Below, piece after piece: positions 43,518 through 57,242 of a DNA stretch of 64,000 bases. The position numbers and the translations under genes are program-made. The DNA is taken from the NCBI GenBank assembly GCA_014138725.1, contig JACJID010000001.1:558001-622000 (forward strand), given 5' to 3'. How positions within the stretch are numbered: the first letter of the stretch is position 1; the number at the start of each line of letters is the position of its first letter. The stretch comes from Kutzneria viridogrisea. Lineage in GTDB: Bacteria > Actinomycetota > Actinomycetes > Mycobacteriales > Pseudonocardiaceae. The notes beneath the pieces were generated by a model that ran no database searches, had not been told where the DNA came from, and saw only the letters and a list, made by a program, of their open reading frames with translations.

Positions 43518-44718
43518 CGTGCGGATCTTCGACGGCGAACAGGTGATCGAGCGGGGCAGGGTGCTCGTCCGCGACGGGGTGATCGCCGAGGTCGAGCCCC
43601 TGCCCGCCGAGGGCCCGGCCACGCACACCCTGCTGCCCGGGTTGATCGACGCGCACACGCACGTCTTCGGGTGGACGGGCAACCTCCAGCTGGCGCTGGC
43701 CTTCGGCGTCACCACCGAACTGGACATGTTCTGCTACCCGCCACCGCTGGCCGACCAACTGCGCACCGCTGCCGCCGCGGCGACCGACATGGCCGAGCTG
43801 TACAGCGCGGGCACCGTGGTCGGTCCGCCGGGCGGATACGCCAGCACGGTCGTGCCTGAGGCGCCGACCCTGGACGGACCGCGGGAGGCCGACGCGTTCG
43901 TGGCCGCACGGGTGGCTGAGGGCTCGCAGTACATCAAGATCGTGCTCGACAACGGCGCCACCCACGGCATGTCCGTGCCGTCGCTGGACCTGGCCACCGT
44001 CACGGCGGTCGCCGAGGCCGCGCGGGCACGGGGCCTGCGCACGGTCGCGCACATCTGCGACGCCCAAGGCGTGCGACTGGCACTGGAGGCCGGGGTGGAC
44101 ACCGTGACCCACGTGCCGTTGGCGGAGGTCCTCGACGCCGACATCGCGGACCGGGCGGCGCGCCGGGGGCAGGTGCACATCCCGACACTGGCCATGATGG
44201 AGATGACCGCGGGCGCACCGGGCGGGCGGCGCCTGGCAGACGATCCGCGCCTCGCCCCGCAACTGCCCGAACGGCTGCGTGCCGCGATCACCGAGAGCCG
44301 GGAGAGCCTGGCCGGTGACCACCTCGGACCGGACGCGGACTTCGCCAACGCCCTCACCAGCGTGCGCCGCCTGCACGAGGCCGGGGCGCGCGTGCTCGCG
44401 GGCACCGACGCCGACGACGTGCCCGGCAAGTCGGCTCCCGTGGTGCACGGGGTGAGCATCCACCGGGAGTTGGCCCTGCTCGTCGAAGCCGGGCTCAGCC
44501 CGGTGCAGGCGCTGGTCGCGGCCACCTCGGCGCCCGCCGAGCACTTCGGGCTCGCCGACCGGGGGCGCATCAGGCCGGGGCTGCGCGCGGACCTGCTGCT
44601 GGTCGAGGGCGACCCGACCGAGGACATCACCGCGACAAGGGCGATCTCGGGAGTGTGGCGCCAGGGCGTGCGGTGCGACCGCGAGGCCTGCCTTGCCAGT
44701 CAACGAGGAGTGGAGTGA
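43504..44718 (+). CDS. Metal-dependent amidohydrolase (imidazolonepropionase/prolidase-like)
   Basis: This 404-residue amidohydrolase starts with GTG and overlaps the NRPS gene by 14 bp. Metal-site motifs are in order: LIDAHTHVFG (HxH), QYIKIVLDNG (bridging Lys), RTVAHICDAQG (His), TVTHVPLAE (His) and LAGTDADD (Asp). The N- and C-terminal strands form the usual small beta domain (FDDVRIFDGEQVIERGRVLV; GLRADLLLVEGDPT). The set matches the Xaa-Pro dipeptidase/imidazolonepropionase-like branch of the superfamily, acting on cyclic or peptide amides. Such a gene within an NRPS operon is uncommon. It may hydrolyse or close a ring in the product, or remove a protecting acyl-peptide. The start is soluble; no signal peptide is seen. 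Confidence 0.85.
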   Translation: MRFDDVRIFDGEQVIERGRVLVRDGVIAEVEPLPAEGPATHTLLPGLIDAHTHVFGWTGNLQLALAFGVTTELDMFCYPPPLADQLRTAAAAATDMAELYSAGTVVGPPGGYASTVVPEAPTLDGPREADAFVAARVAEGSQYIKIVLDNGATHGMSVPSLDLATVTAVAEAARARGLRTVAHICDAQGVRLALEAGVDTVTHVPLAEVLDADIADRAARRGQVHIPTLAMMEMTAGAPGGRRLADDPRLAPQLPERLRAAITESRESLAGDHLGPDADFANALTSVRRLHEAGARVLAGTDADDVPGKSAPVVHGVSIHRELALLVEAGLSPVQALVAATSAPAEHFGLADRGRIRPGLRADLLLVEGDPTEDITATRAISGVWRQGVRCDREACLASQRGVE

Positions 44719-44720
44719 CC

Positions 44721-45935
44721 ATGACGACTGCGGACGCCGCCACCCAGCAGGCCAACCCGCTGGCCGCGTTGTTCGATCCCGGCGTGCGGGCCGATCCCTA
44801 TCCGCTCTACCGCGCGCTGCGCGAGCATGGGCCGCTTGTCAGCCCCGACGGCTCGCTGGCCACCGTCGGCTCGCACCGCGACTGCCTGCGCGTGCTGCAC
44901 GACCCGAGGATGAGCAACCGGCCGAGCCTGGACCCGCTGCCGCCCGACGCACCGCCTCAGTCGTTCCTGTTCCTCGACCCGCCCGACCACACCAGGCTGC
45001 GTTCATTGGTGTCCAAGGCGTTCACCCCGAGGGCCGTGGCCAGGCTGGCGCCCAGGATCACCAAGATCGTCGACGACGCGCTGGACGCCGCGGCCGAGCG
45101 GGGCGGCATGGACCTGGTCGAGGACCTGGCGGCCCCGCTGCCGATCACCGTCATCAGCGAGTGGCTCGGGGTGCCGACGCAGGACGGCCCACTGCTGCGG
45201 GGCTGGTCGGAGGTGATCACCAGGGCGCTCGACCCGGTCGGCGCCGCCGACGAGCAGACCGTGCTGGCCAGCCAACAGGCCGGTGGCGAGCTGGCGGCCT
45301 ACTTCGGCGAGCTGATCGCCGTGCGCTCCCGCGAGGAGGGTACCGACCTGCTCTCCCAGTTGGTGCGGGTCGAGGAGCGCGGTGAGAAGCTGACGATCGG
45401 CGAACTGCTGGCCACCATCGGGCTGCTGCTGGTCGCCGGGCACGAGACCACGACGAGCCTGATCTCCAACGGGCTGCTGGCCATGCTGCGCAACCAGGTG
45501 GAGCTCGACCGGTTGCGCGCCGACCCGTCGCTGGCCGAGCGGGCGGTGGAGGAGACACTGCGCTACGACGCACCGGTGCAGCTGACCCACCGATTGGCCA
45601 CAAAGGACACTGTGATCGGCTCGGCCGAGGTGCCCAGGGGCAGCATGGTCGCGCTCATGCTGGCCGCCGCGAACCGGGACCCCGAGCTGCACCGAGACCC
45701 CGACGTGTTCTCCCTGGAGCGCGAGGACACCACGCACCTGGCGTTCTCGGCAGGCCCGCACTACTGCGTCGGTGCCGGTCTGGCGCGCCTGGAGGCCGCC
45801 GTGGTGTTCCGCAGGTTCACCGCCAGGGTGGTGCGCCCCGAAGTCGACGAGAGCTCGCTGGTCTACCGCCCGCACATCAACCTGCGCGGCCCGGCGCGGA
45901 TGTCGCTGGGGTTCTCGGCGGTGCGCCGGGACTGA
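44721..45935 (+). CDS. Cytochrome P450
   Basis: This 404-residue P450 of the common actinomycete CYP105/107-like type has I-helix VAGHETTTSLI, ExxR in VEETLRYDAP, and heme loop FSAGPHYCVGAGLARLE. ATG 44721 has GGAG at the right distance. A GTG at 44715 overlaps the amidohydrolase TGA and is a possible coupled start. It is the last gene of the plus-strand group 37917-45935, ending 15 bp before a strong terminator. It probably oxidises the same product as the upstream P450; the two share only general P450 features and are not a recent duplication. Confidence 0.9.
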   Translation: MTTADAATQQANPLAALFDPGVRADPYPLYRALREHGPLVSPDGSLATVGSHRDCLRVLHDPRMSNRPSLDPLPPDAPPQSFLFLDPPDHTRLRSLVSKAFTPRAVARLAPRITKIVDDALDAAAERGGMDLVEDLAAPLPITVISEWLGVPTQDGPLLRGWSEVITRALDPVGAADEQTVLASQQAGGELAAYFGELIAVRSREEGTDLLSQLVRVEERGEKLTIGELLATIGLLLVAGHETTTSLISNGLLAMLRNQVELDRLRADPSLAERAVEETLRYDAPVQLTHRLATKDTVIGSAEVPRGSMVALMLAAANRDPELHRDPDVFSLEREDTTHLAFSAGPHYCVGAGLARLEAAVVFRRFTARVVRPEVDESSLVYRPHINLRGPARMSLGFSAVRRD

Positions 45936-45950
45936 CCGTCCACTGAGGAT

Positions 45951-45991
45951 CGTGATGAGGGGAGCAGCCCGGGGCTGCTCCCCTCATCACG
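45951..45991. terminator. Strong bidirectional terminator between convergent biosynthetic groups
   Basis: A perfect 19-bp stem, CGTGATGAGGGGAGCAGCC (45951-45969) and GGCTGCTCCCCTCATCACG (45973-45991), has a 3-nt loop. It ends exactly at the stop codon of the minus-strand glycosyltransferase-methyltransferase gene (45992) and serves both directions. Confidence 0.85.
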
Positions 45992-48049
45992 TCAGCGCTG
46001 TCCGAACAGCAGGGCGACGCGGCAGGTGTGCGGGTACTGGGGATCGAAGGTGGGCGGCATGGGGCGTGCGTGCTCGGCGGCCAGGTCGGCGAGCTCGCGG
46101 GTGTGTGCCTGCCAGCCGTGGACGGTCAGCCACCGCGTTGGCTCGGTGGTGGATTCGTTGCGCCACAACGACACCAGCATGGCCAACGTGTCGTCCTGCC
46201 CGGTTGCCAGCAGCTGCCTGGTCGGCTCGGTCAGCAGCATGTCGCGGGTCAGCGCCTCGATGGCGATCCGGCTGCCGGGCGCGCTGAGCTCGCTGATCCC
46301 GGCCAGCAACCGGTCGGTGTCCTGCTCGCTGAGGTACACCACGAGGCCCTCCAGCAGCCAGGCGCTGGGCAGCCGCGGGTCGAACCCGCTGTCCAGCAGG
46401 CTGCGTGCCCAGTCCTCGCGCAGGTCGGCGGTCACCACGACACGCTGGCACAACGGGGCGGCCCCCGTCCTGGCCAGTACTGACTCCTTGACCCCCAGCA
46501 CGTCCGCACGGTCCACTTCGTACACTCGGGTGCCTTCCGGCCACGGCAGCCGGTACGCCCTGCTGTCCAGCCCGGCGGCCACCACGACGACCTGTCGGCA
46601 ACCGGCCTCGGCGGCGCCGAACAGGTAGTCGTCGAACAGCTTCGTCCGCAGGGCCAGATAGTCGCCCATCGCCGAGGAGACCACTGTGGCGTCCTCCTCG
46701 AACCGCTGCGCCTGCCACGCGCCGGAGGCGCGGACGAACTCGGCGGCCAACCGGTCCTCGAACAGCCGATCGGGCCGCAGGCTCTCCTGGGCCCGCGCCA
46801 TGGCCACCCCCAGCGCCGTCGAACCGATCTCCGACAGCGCCGCCAGCTCACGCAGGCGCTCCTCCACCAGGTCGGCGGCCCGTACCGCGCCGTCCATGGC
46901 CACGATCTCCGCCCGCAGCGCGGAAACGGCCGCCCGCATCCGCTCGTCGGCCGCCACGTCCAGCACCGCCTGCCTGAGCTGCGCCGCCGTTGTCCGCGCG
47001 AGGTCGATCGTGCGGGCCACCCCGGTGCGCACCGCCTGGGCCGTCGTGGCGTGGTGATCGATCAGCTCCGGTGCCAACAGCATGGGAGTGCCCTGCCGGA
47101 CCGAGTTCATGATCGCGCCCATGCCGCCGTTGTTCAGGCACACCGAGGCGTGCGCCAGCACCGAGCGCATCGGCACCCAGGACCGCACCTCGAAGTTCGG
47201 CGGGTACTCGCGGCCCGCACCCTCGGCCTCGCCGCCAAGGGTGAGCACGACGTGCCAGTCCAGTTCGCCGAAGGCGTCCACGCACAGCCGGGTGAAGTCC
47301 TTGTCCTGCTTGACCATGGACCCCAGCGAGATCAGCAACACCGGTTTGCCGTCCGAGGGCGGCTGCCAGTCCCCGACGTAGGACCGCCCCTCGACGGCGG
47401 GGCCGACGATCTGGTGGTTGGGGGCGAGCTTCTCCCGGTCCGGATGGAAGCTGGGCGGCAGGAAGCACAGCGCCAGTTCCCGGGTGCTCGCCGACTCGTC
47501 CTCGCCGAGCCCGTGTGCGGCCTTCGCCTTGGCCAACCGCCCGCCCAGCTCGATCAGCTCGGGGTCGTCCAGCCCGGGGAACGCCTGTTCCAGTCGTGCC
47601 TGCCGCCAGTCCACGTTGTCGTCATAGGCGAAGTGCAGGTGCGTGATGACGACCGGGACCTGCCAGCGCCTGGCCAGCACCATGGCCGCGTCGAACATCA
47701 TCGGGTCGGCGAGGATCAGCGCCGGTCGGTCACCCTCGAGCGCCTCGCCCAACTCGTCGATCAGCAGCAGGCTCTGCTCGACGAACCGCATCCCCATCAG
47801 GGTCGCCTTGGCTGTGGTCACCTCGCCCATGCCGGCGAACGTGGCGTTGTCGGCCATCTCGTCGGGGTAGACCAGCAGGCGCGCGCCACTGCGTTCGACC
47901 TCAGCGGAAAAGGACTCGCTGGCGCCGTAGGTGACCCGGTGCCCGCGACGCACGAGTTCCTCGGCGAAGTTGAGCGTCGGGTAGACGTGGCCGTACAGGG
48001 GAAGGCTGAGATAGAGGAGGTGCTGCTCGACAGTGGCCATGCACGCCAT
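45992..48049 (-). CDS. Fusion of an MGT-type glycosyltransferase and a class I SAM methyltransferase (LCMT/PPM-like)
   Basis: The protein has 685 residues. Residues 1 to about 395 are a GT1 macrolide-type glycosyltransferase: LLYLSLPLYGHVYPTLNFAE, VLLISLGSMVKQDKDF, and the donor site LNNGGMGAIMNSVRQGTP, with Asn-Asn where His-Gly/Ala is usual. Residues about 420-685 are a SAM-dependent O-methyltransferase of the leucine-carboxyl-methyltransferase-like group, with FEEDATVVSSAMGDYLALRT, VVVVAAGLDSRAYRLPW (motif I at about 490), YEVDRADVL and WLLEGLVVYLSE. Normally these are separate genes of about 390 and 280 residues. The reading frame through the junction is continuous. ATG 48040 is an alternative start; neither has a clear ribosome site. 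The fusion could glycosylate and then methylate the sugar or aglycone. Confidence 0.85.
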   Translation of the reverse strand: MACMATVEQHLLYLSLPLYGHVYPTLNFAEELVRRGHRVTYGASESFSAEVERSGARLLVYPDEMADNATFAGMGEVTTAKATLMGMRFVEQSLLLIDELGEALEGDRPALILADPMMFDAAMVLARRWQVPVVITHLHFAYDDNVDWRQARLEQAFPGLDDPELIELGGRLAKAKAAHGLGEDESASTRELALCFLPPSFHPDREKLAPNHQIVGPAVEGRSYVGDWQPPSDGKPVLLISLGSMVKQDKDFTRLCVDAFGELDWHVVLTLGGEAEGAGREYPPNFEVRSWVPMRSVLAHASVCLNNGGMGAIMNSVRQGTPMLLAPELIDHHATTAQAVRTGVARTIDLARTTAAQLRQAVLDVAADERMRAAVSALRAEIVAMDGAVRAADLVEERLRELAALSEIGSTALGVAMARAQESLRPDRLFEDRLAAEFVRASGAWQAQRFEEDATVVSSAMGDYLALRTKLFDDYLFGAAEAGCRQVVVVAAGLDSRAYRLPWPEGTRVYEVDRADVLGVKESVLARTGAAPLCQRVVVTADLREDWARSLLDSGFDPRLPSAWLLEGLVVYLSEQDTDRLLAGISELSAPGSRIAIEALTRDMLLTEPTRQLLATGQDDTLAMLVSLWRNESTTEPTRWLTVHGWQAHTRELADLAAEHARPMPPTFDPQYPHTCRVALLFGQR

Positions 48050-48166
48050 ACTCGCGCCACGAATCGATGCGCCGGTGACCTGGTGTGTGCTCCCAATGAA
48101 TTCCCTAGTCCTTTGTCGGCAGGGGGAGTTCTCGTCAGCTTGTCGCGTGTGGAATCGAAGTTCCTT

Positions 48167-48196
48167 ATCAGTACAGGGATCCCTCGGTGTACTGAT
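48167..48196. promoter_or_regulatory. Operator-like inverted repeat between megasynthase and GT-MT genes
   Basis: A perfect 9-bp inverted repeat, ATCAGTACA (48167-48175) and TGTACTGAT (48188-48196), has a 12-nt spacer. It lies in the 210-bp gap upstream of the GT-MT gene. The shape and spacing suit a dimeric repressor site, implying that the GT-MT gene has its own regulated promoter. Confidence 0.5.
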
Positions 48197-48259
48197 TACG
48201 GGCAGCATCGGTTCCCTTGCCGGATGTCCTATGTGGTGGGCTTGCGCAGTCGTTGCTGA

Positions 48260-54262
<6,003 letters not shown>

Positions 54263-54535
54263 CGGCCTGTCCCATCATCAAAGTCCACCCAGGTCGGCGA
54301 ATGGTCCCAACCGTTCGGAGCACGCACTACCGACGATCGGCGGGAGAAGTTTGATTCACAACTACCAGTCGGAGCCTGGCCTCCCAGGGGCGGCCGCGGG
54401 ACCGGCCGTGGACGTCGGGCCAACGGCACTATTGCCACGTAAGGGTGTCTTTGCGACATTGAACGCGAGGTGGCCGGAACCGCCGTTCGGCGACAGCCGC
54501 ACCTGAGCGGATGTGCAGATGGTGCCTCGTTGGGC

Positions 54536-55495
54536 CTACTTGGATTCGACGCGTCCGAACGGGTTGGGGTCGGCCGCCAACGCGTCACACGCTGCCTGCC
54601 AAGCGGAATCCCCGGGGTAGAGCTCGGTGCGGAGGTAGGCCCAGGTGAGCCGCTGGACCGCGGCGACTCGCTCGGGGTTCTCGTCCGTGGTCTCGGCGAC
54701 GTCATATCCGGAGATCCCGCCGAGCCCGTGCTCCGCGTCAAACAGGGTGAGCAGGGACTTGGGACCAGGGGAGAGGAGGTACGGATCGGTGTGCCAGTCC
54801 GCGCCCGCGACCGTCAGGTGGGTGGAGGTGTCCTTGTCACCGGCGACCACGAGCGCGGGCGTTGTCATATGGGAGAAGTCCGTGGTCGAGAAGAAGGAAT
54901 AGTTCTGGGCCACGGACTCGGTGAGGGCGTCGCCGCCCCTGCCGGGCGCGGCGAGCAGCACGCCCGCCTTGATCCGAGGTTCGGCCAGGTTCACTTCCGT
55001 TCCGTCGTAGGGATCGGTGAGCCGCGCGCCCAGCAGCAGGCTCGCGGTGTGCCCGCCCATTGAGTGCCCGGCCACGGCGACCTTGCTTCGGTTCAGGCGC
55101 CCGAGGAGCTGTGGGACGGCGGCTTCGATCGCGTCGAGCTGGTCGAGGATGCGTGTCATGTCCTCGGCCCGCGATCGCCAGTACAGCGGCGCCTCGGGGT
55201 CGTCGGTGTCCAGGCTCAGCGTCCTCGAGCTCAGATGGGTGGGCTGGATCACGACAAATCCGTGTGCCGCCCAGAAGTTGGCGAGTGGGGCGTAGCCGTT
55301 CAGCGAGGAGAGGTTGTTCGAGTAGCCCTGGCCGTGCGAGAGCAGGATGATCGGCAGCTCGGTTCCGGTCACGGGCGCGGAGACTCGCACCTGGAGATCC
55401 ACGGCGCGGCCGGGAGCTGGCAGCACCACCGGACTGACCGAAAGGACAGCAGTGGGCGCGCTGACGGTGTCGGCTGCGTGAGTCGGTTCACCCAT
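54536..55495 (-). CDS. Alpha/beta hydrolase (PAF-acetylhydrolase/chlorophyllase-like)
   Basis: This 319-residue alpha/beta hydrolase has oxyanion strand IILLSHGQGYSNN, nucleophile elbow VAGHSMGGHTASLL, acid in VVAGDKDTSTH and catalytic His in FDAEHGLGG. No signal peptide is present, so it acts in the cytoplasm. The family includes PAF acetylhydrolases, chlorophyllase-like and dienelactone-hydrolase-like esterases. ATG 55495 has GGAAGGGAA about 10 nt upstream; the frame continues to 55528 without a better site. A large palindrome lies 34-75 nt upstream. It is a monocistronic gene between the megasynthase and a membrane protein gene. Its link to the biosynthetic locus is unproven. Confidence 0.8.
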   Translation of the reverse strand: MGEPTHAADTVSAPTAVLSVSPVVLPAPGRAVDLQVRVSAPVTGTELPIILLSHGQGYSNNLSSLNGYAPLANFWAAHGFVVIQPTHLSSRTLSLDTDDPEAPLYWRSRAEDMTRILDQLDAIEAAVPQLLGRLNRSKVAVAGHSMGGHTASLLLGARLTDPYDGTEVNLAEPRIKAGVLLAAPGRGGDALTESVAQNYSFFSTTDFSHMTTPALVVAGDKDTSTHLTVAGADWHTDPYLLSPGPKSLLTLFDAEHGLGGISGYDVAETTDENPERVAAVQRLTWAYLRTELYPGDSAWQAACDALAADPNPFGRVESK

Positions 55496-55528
55496 GATGT
55501 GCAGTTCCCTTCCATTTGCCGGACTCAA

Positions 55529-55570
55529 AGCGGAGCGTAGTTCCGGAACTATATGGAGCGACGTTCCGCT
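55529..55570. promoter_or_regulatory. Nested palindromic operator upstream of the hydrolase gene
   Basis: The core is a perfect 14-bp palindrome, TAGTTCCGGAACTA (55538-55551). The outer arms AGCGGAGCGT (55529-55538) and ACGTTCCGCT (55561-55570) match at 9 of 10 positions. The element overlaps the expected promoter of the hydrolase gene. It looks like the site of a TetR- or MarR-type dimer pair, but no such regulator gene is in the window. Confidence 0.6.
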
Positions 55571-55710
55571 TTGTCAACGGCCGCCCGGGAGGAGAGATCG
55601 TGGCCAGAGCCAGCGTCGACAGGTAGAGGCGCTGGCCCGCATGTCGATGCCGTCGAGCTGCTCGGCGTGTCGTCGGATGTCCCGGCCGTGGCGTCGTCAA
55701 TGCTGGGGTT

Positions 55711-56853
55711 GTGTCGGAGATTCCCGTGCGAGCGCAGCGAGGCGACCCCAGGCCGGGCAGGCTGGTCGGCATCGACCTGGCCCGGGGGCTGGCCGTGTTC
55801 GGGATGTACGCCGCCCACGTCGGACCCGACCCGGAGACCGAGGGCGGTGTGCTCGGTGCTGTGTTGCAGCTTGCGCACGGCCGTTCCTCGGCGCTGTTCG
55901 CGGTGCTGGCCGGGGTCTCGGTGGCGATCCTCACCGGCCGGACCGAGCCGGTGTCCGGCCGCGACCGCAGGCAGGCCATGACCCGGATCGCCATCCGCGC
56001 CGTGATCCTGGTGGTACTGGGCATCGCGCTGGCCCTGCTCGACACCTCGGTGGCTGTGATCATTCCCTACTACGGGGTGTACTTCCTGCTCGCCTTGCCG
56101 TTGGTGCGGCTGCGAGCCCGCGCGCTGGCCGTGCTCGCCGCGGTGTTCGCGGTCGTCGGCCCGCAGCTGTCCTTCGCCATCCGCTTCGCGGGCGCCGTGC
56201 CGCAGACTGAGACTCCCGACACAGTCGTGGACGGCATCGCGGAACTGCTCGTGTCCGGCACCTACCCGGCGATCACCTGGATGCCGTTCGTCATCGCTGG
56301 CATGGCACTGGGCCGGATCGACATCAGCACCGCGCCGGTGCTGCGCAGGATTGCCTGGCTGGGGACCGTGCTGCTGCTCGCCGGGTACGGGGGCTCGTGG
56401 CTGGCGCTGAATGTGTTCGGTGGCCGGGCGGCGCTGCTGGCGTCCCCGCACGCTGCGGCCGTGGCCGCCAGCGAACCGGGCGCGGTCAGCACGGACTCCC
56501 TCGCGGGGCTGCTGGTCGCCACACCGCACAGCGGGACGACCTTCGAGGTTCTCGGCGCGCTGGGCTGTGCACTGCTGGTGGTGGCCGGCGCGACGTGGCT
56601 GACCCGCAAACCGCGTGTGCTGCTGGTTCCGGTGATCGCGGTCGGCAGGATGTCACTGTCGGCCTACGTCGGGCACGTGCTGGCGATGTGGCTGCTCGAC
56701 CCGGAGACGATGAGCACCCCGCCGCTACTGGTGCTGCTCGGGTTCGTGCTCACCACTGCCGCGCTGGCCACGCTGTGGAGCCGCGCGTTCCGCAGGGGGC
56801 CGCTGGAGCACCTGCTGTACCTCGCGACGACACCGGCACGACTGATCCGGTGA
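55711..56853 (+). CDS. DUF418/heparan-acetyltransferase-like integral membrane protein
   Basis: This 380-residue polytopic protein has about ten transmembrane helices. The opening RLVGIDLARGLAVFGMYAAH is the signature of the DUF418/DUF1624 acyltransferase-related group. Later segments include IRAVILVVLGIALALLD, YYGVYFLLALPLVRLRARAL, ITWMPFVIAGMALGRID and VIAVGRMSLSAYVGHVLAMW, the last with the typical GRMSLSxYxxH motif. Members are thought to handle acyl groups or ions at the membrane, but the biochemical role is largely unknown. GTG 55711 is used; an internal start near GIDLARG is possible. It is monocistronic, with a 389-bp gap downstream. There is no evidence that it belongs to the flanking pathways. 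Confidence 0.75.
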   Translation: MSEIPVRAQRGDPRPGRLVGIDLARGLAVFGMYAAHVGPDPETEGGVLGAVLQLAHGRSSALFAVLAGVSVAILTGRTEPVSGRDRRQAMTRIAIRAVILVVLGIALALLDTSVAVIIPYYGVYFLLALPLVRLRARALAVLAAVFAVVGPQLSFAIRFAGAVPQTETPDTVVDGIAELLVSGTYPAITWMPFVIAGMALGRIDISTAPVLRRIAWLGTVLLLAGYGGSWLALNVFGGRAALLASPHAAAVAASEPGAVSTDSLAGLLVATPHSGTTFEVLGALGCALLVVAGATWLTRKPRVLLVPVIAVGRMSLSAYVGHVLAMWLLDPETMSTPPLLVLLGFVLTTAALATLWSRAFRRGPLEHLLYLATTPARLIR

Positions 56854-57242
56854 TCTCGCCGGAACACGTTCGCACCAGCCGGATGTGGCGCTGCCGGACA
56901 TCCGGTATCGCCAACCGGGCGATCGCCGCGGGTGGCCCCCTTCCCAGCCTCGCCGCCCGTCCCTAACGTGGAATGAGGATTGCTCCCTGGCGAACACGAT
57001 CCCCGCAGCCAGCCCAAGCGCAATGCACGTGAATGTCCACACCTGTCAGGGAAAGAGGAAGGGCTCAGCAGTTCGCCCAAGAACACCGTACAGCCCGGCA
57101 GCCGTGGTTTTCGCCGGCAGTCAGCGCGCTCTCATCGAAGCCAGCTGGATCCGGTTGCCAGGTGCCATGACAAGACCGATGGGTGAGAAGCAACTCGCTT
57201 CCGTTGATCATGCAGGCGTGTGCGACAGAGAGGGGCCCGATC
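56854..57242. other. Intergenic region before the ammonia-lyase operon
   Basis: No gene is supported in this stretch. It should contain the promoter for the plus-strand lyase operon. Frames crossing it have no ribosome site or recognisable product. No strong hairpin was noticed after the membrane-protein gene. Confidence 0.5.
57227..57235 (+). promoter_or_regulatory. Ribosome binding site deciding the GTG start of the MIO lyase
   Basis: AGAGAGGGG lies 7 nt before GTG 57243. The longer in-frame start at 57183 has only GATGGGTG nearby and would add 20 residues with no family match. Confidence 0.6.

Noticed and set aside
37917-48049. Idea that the two glycosyltransferases glycosylate the indolocarbazole aglycone
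   Set aside because: They are 26-37 kb away, embedded in other operons and not of the RebG/StaG type. No deoxysugar genes are present. Nothing in the sequence supports the link.
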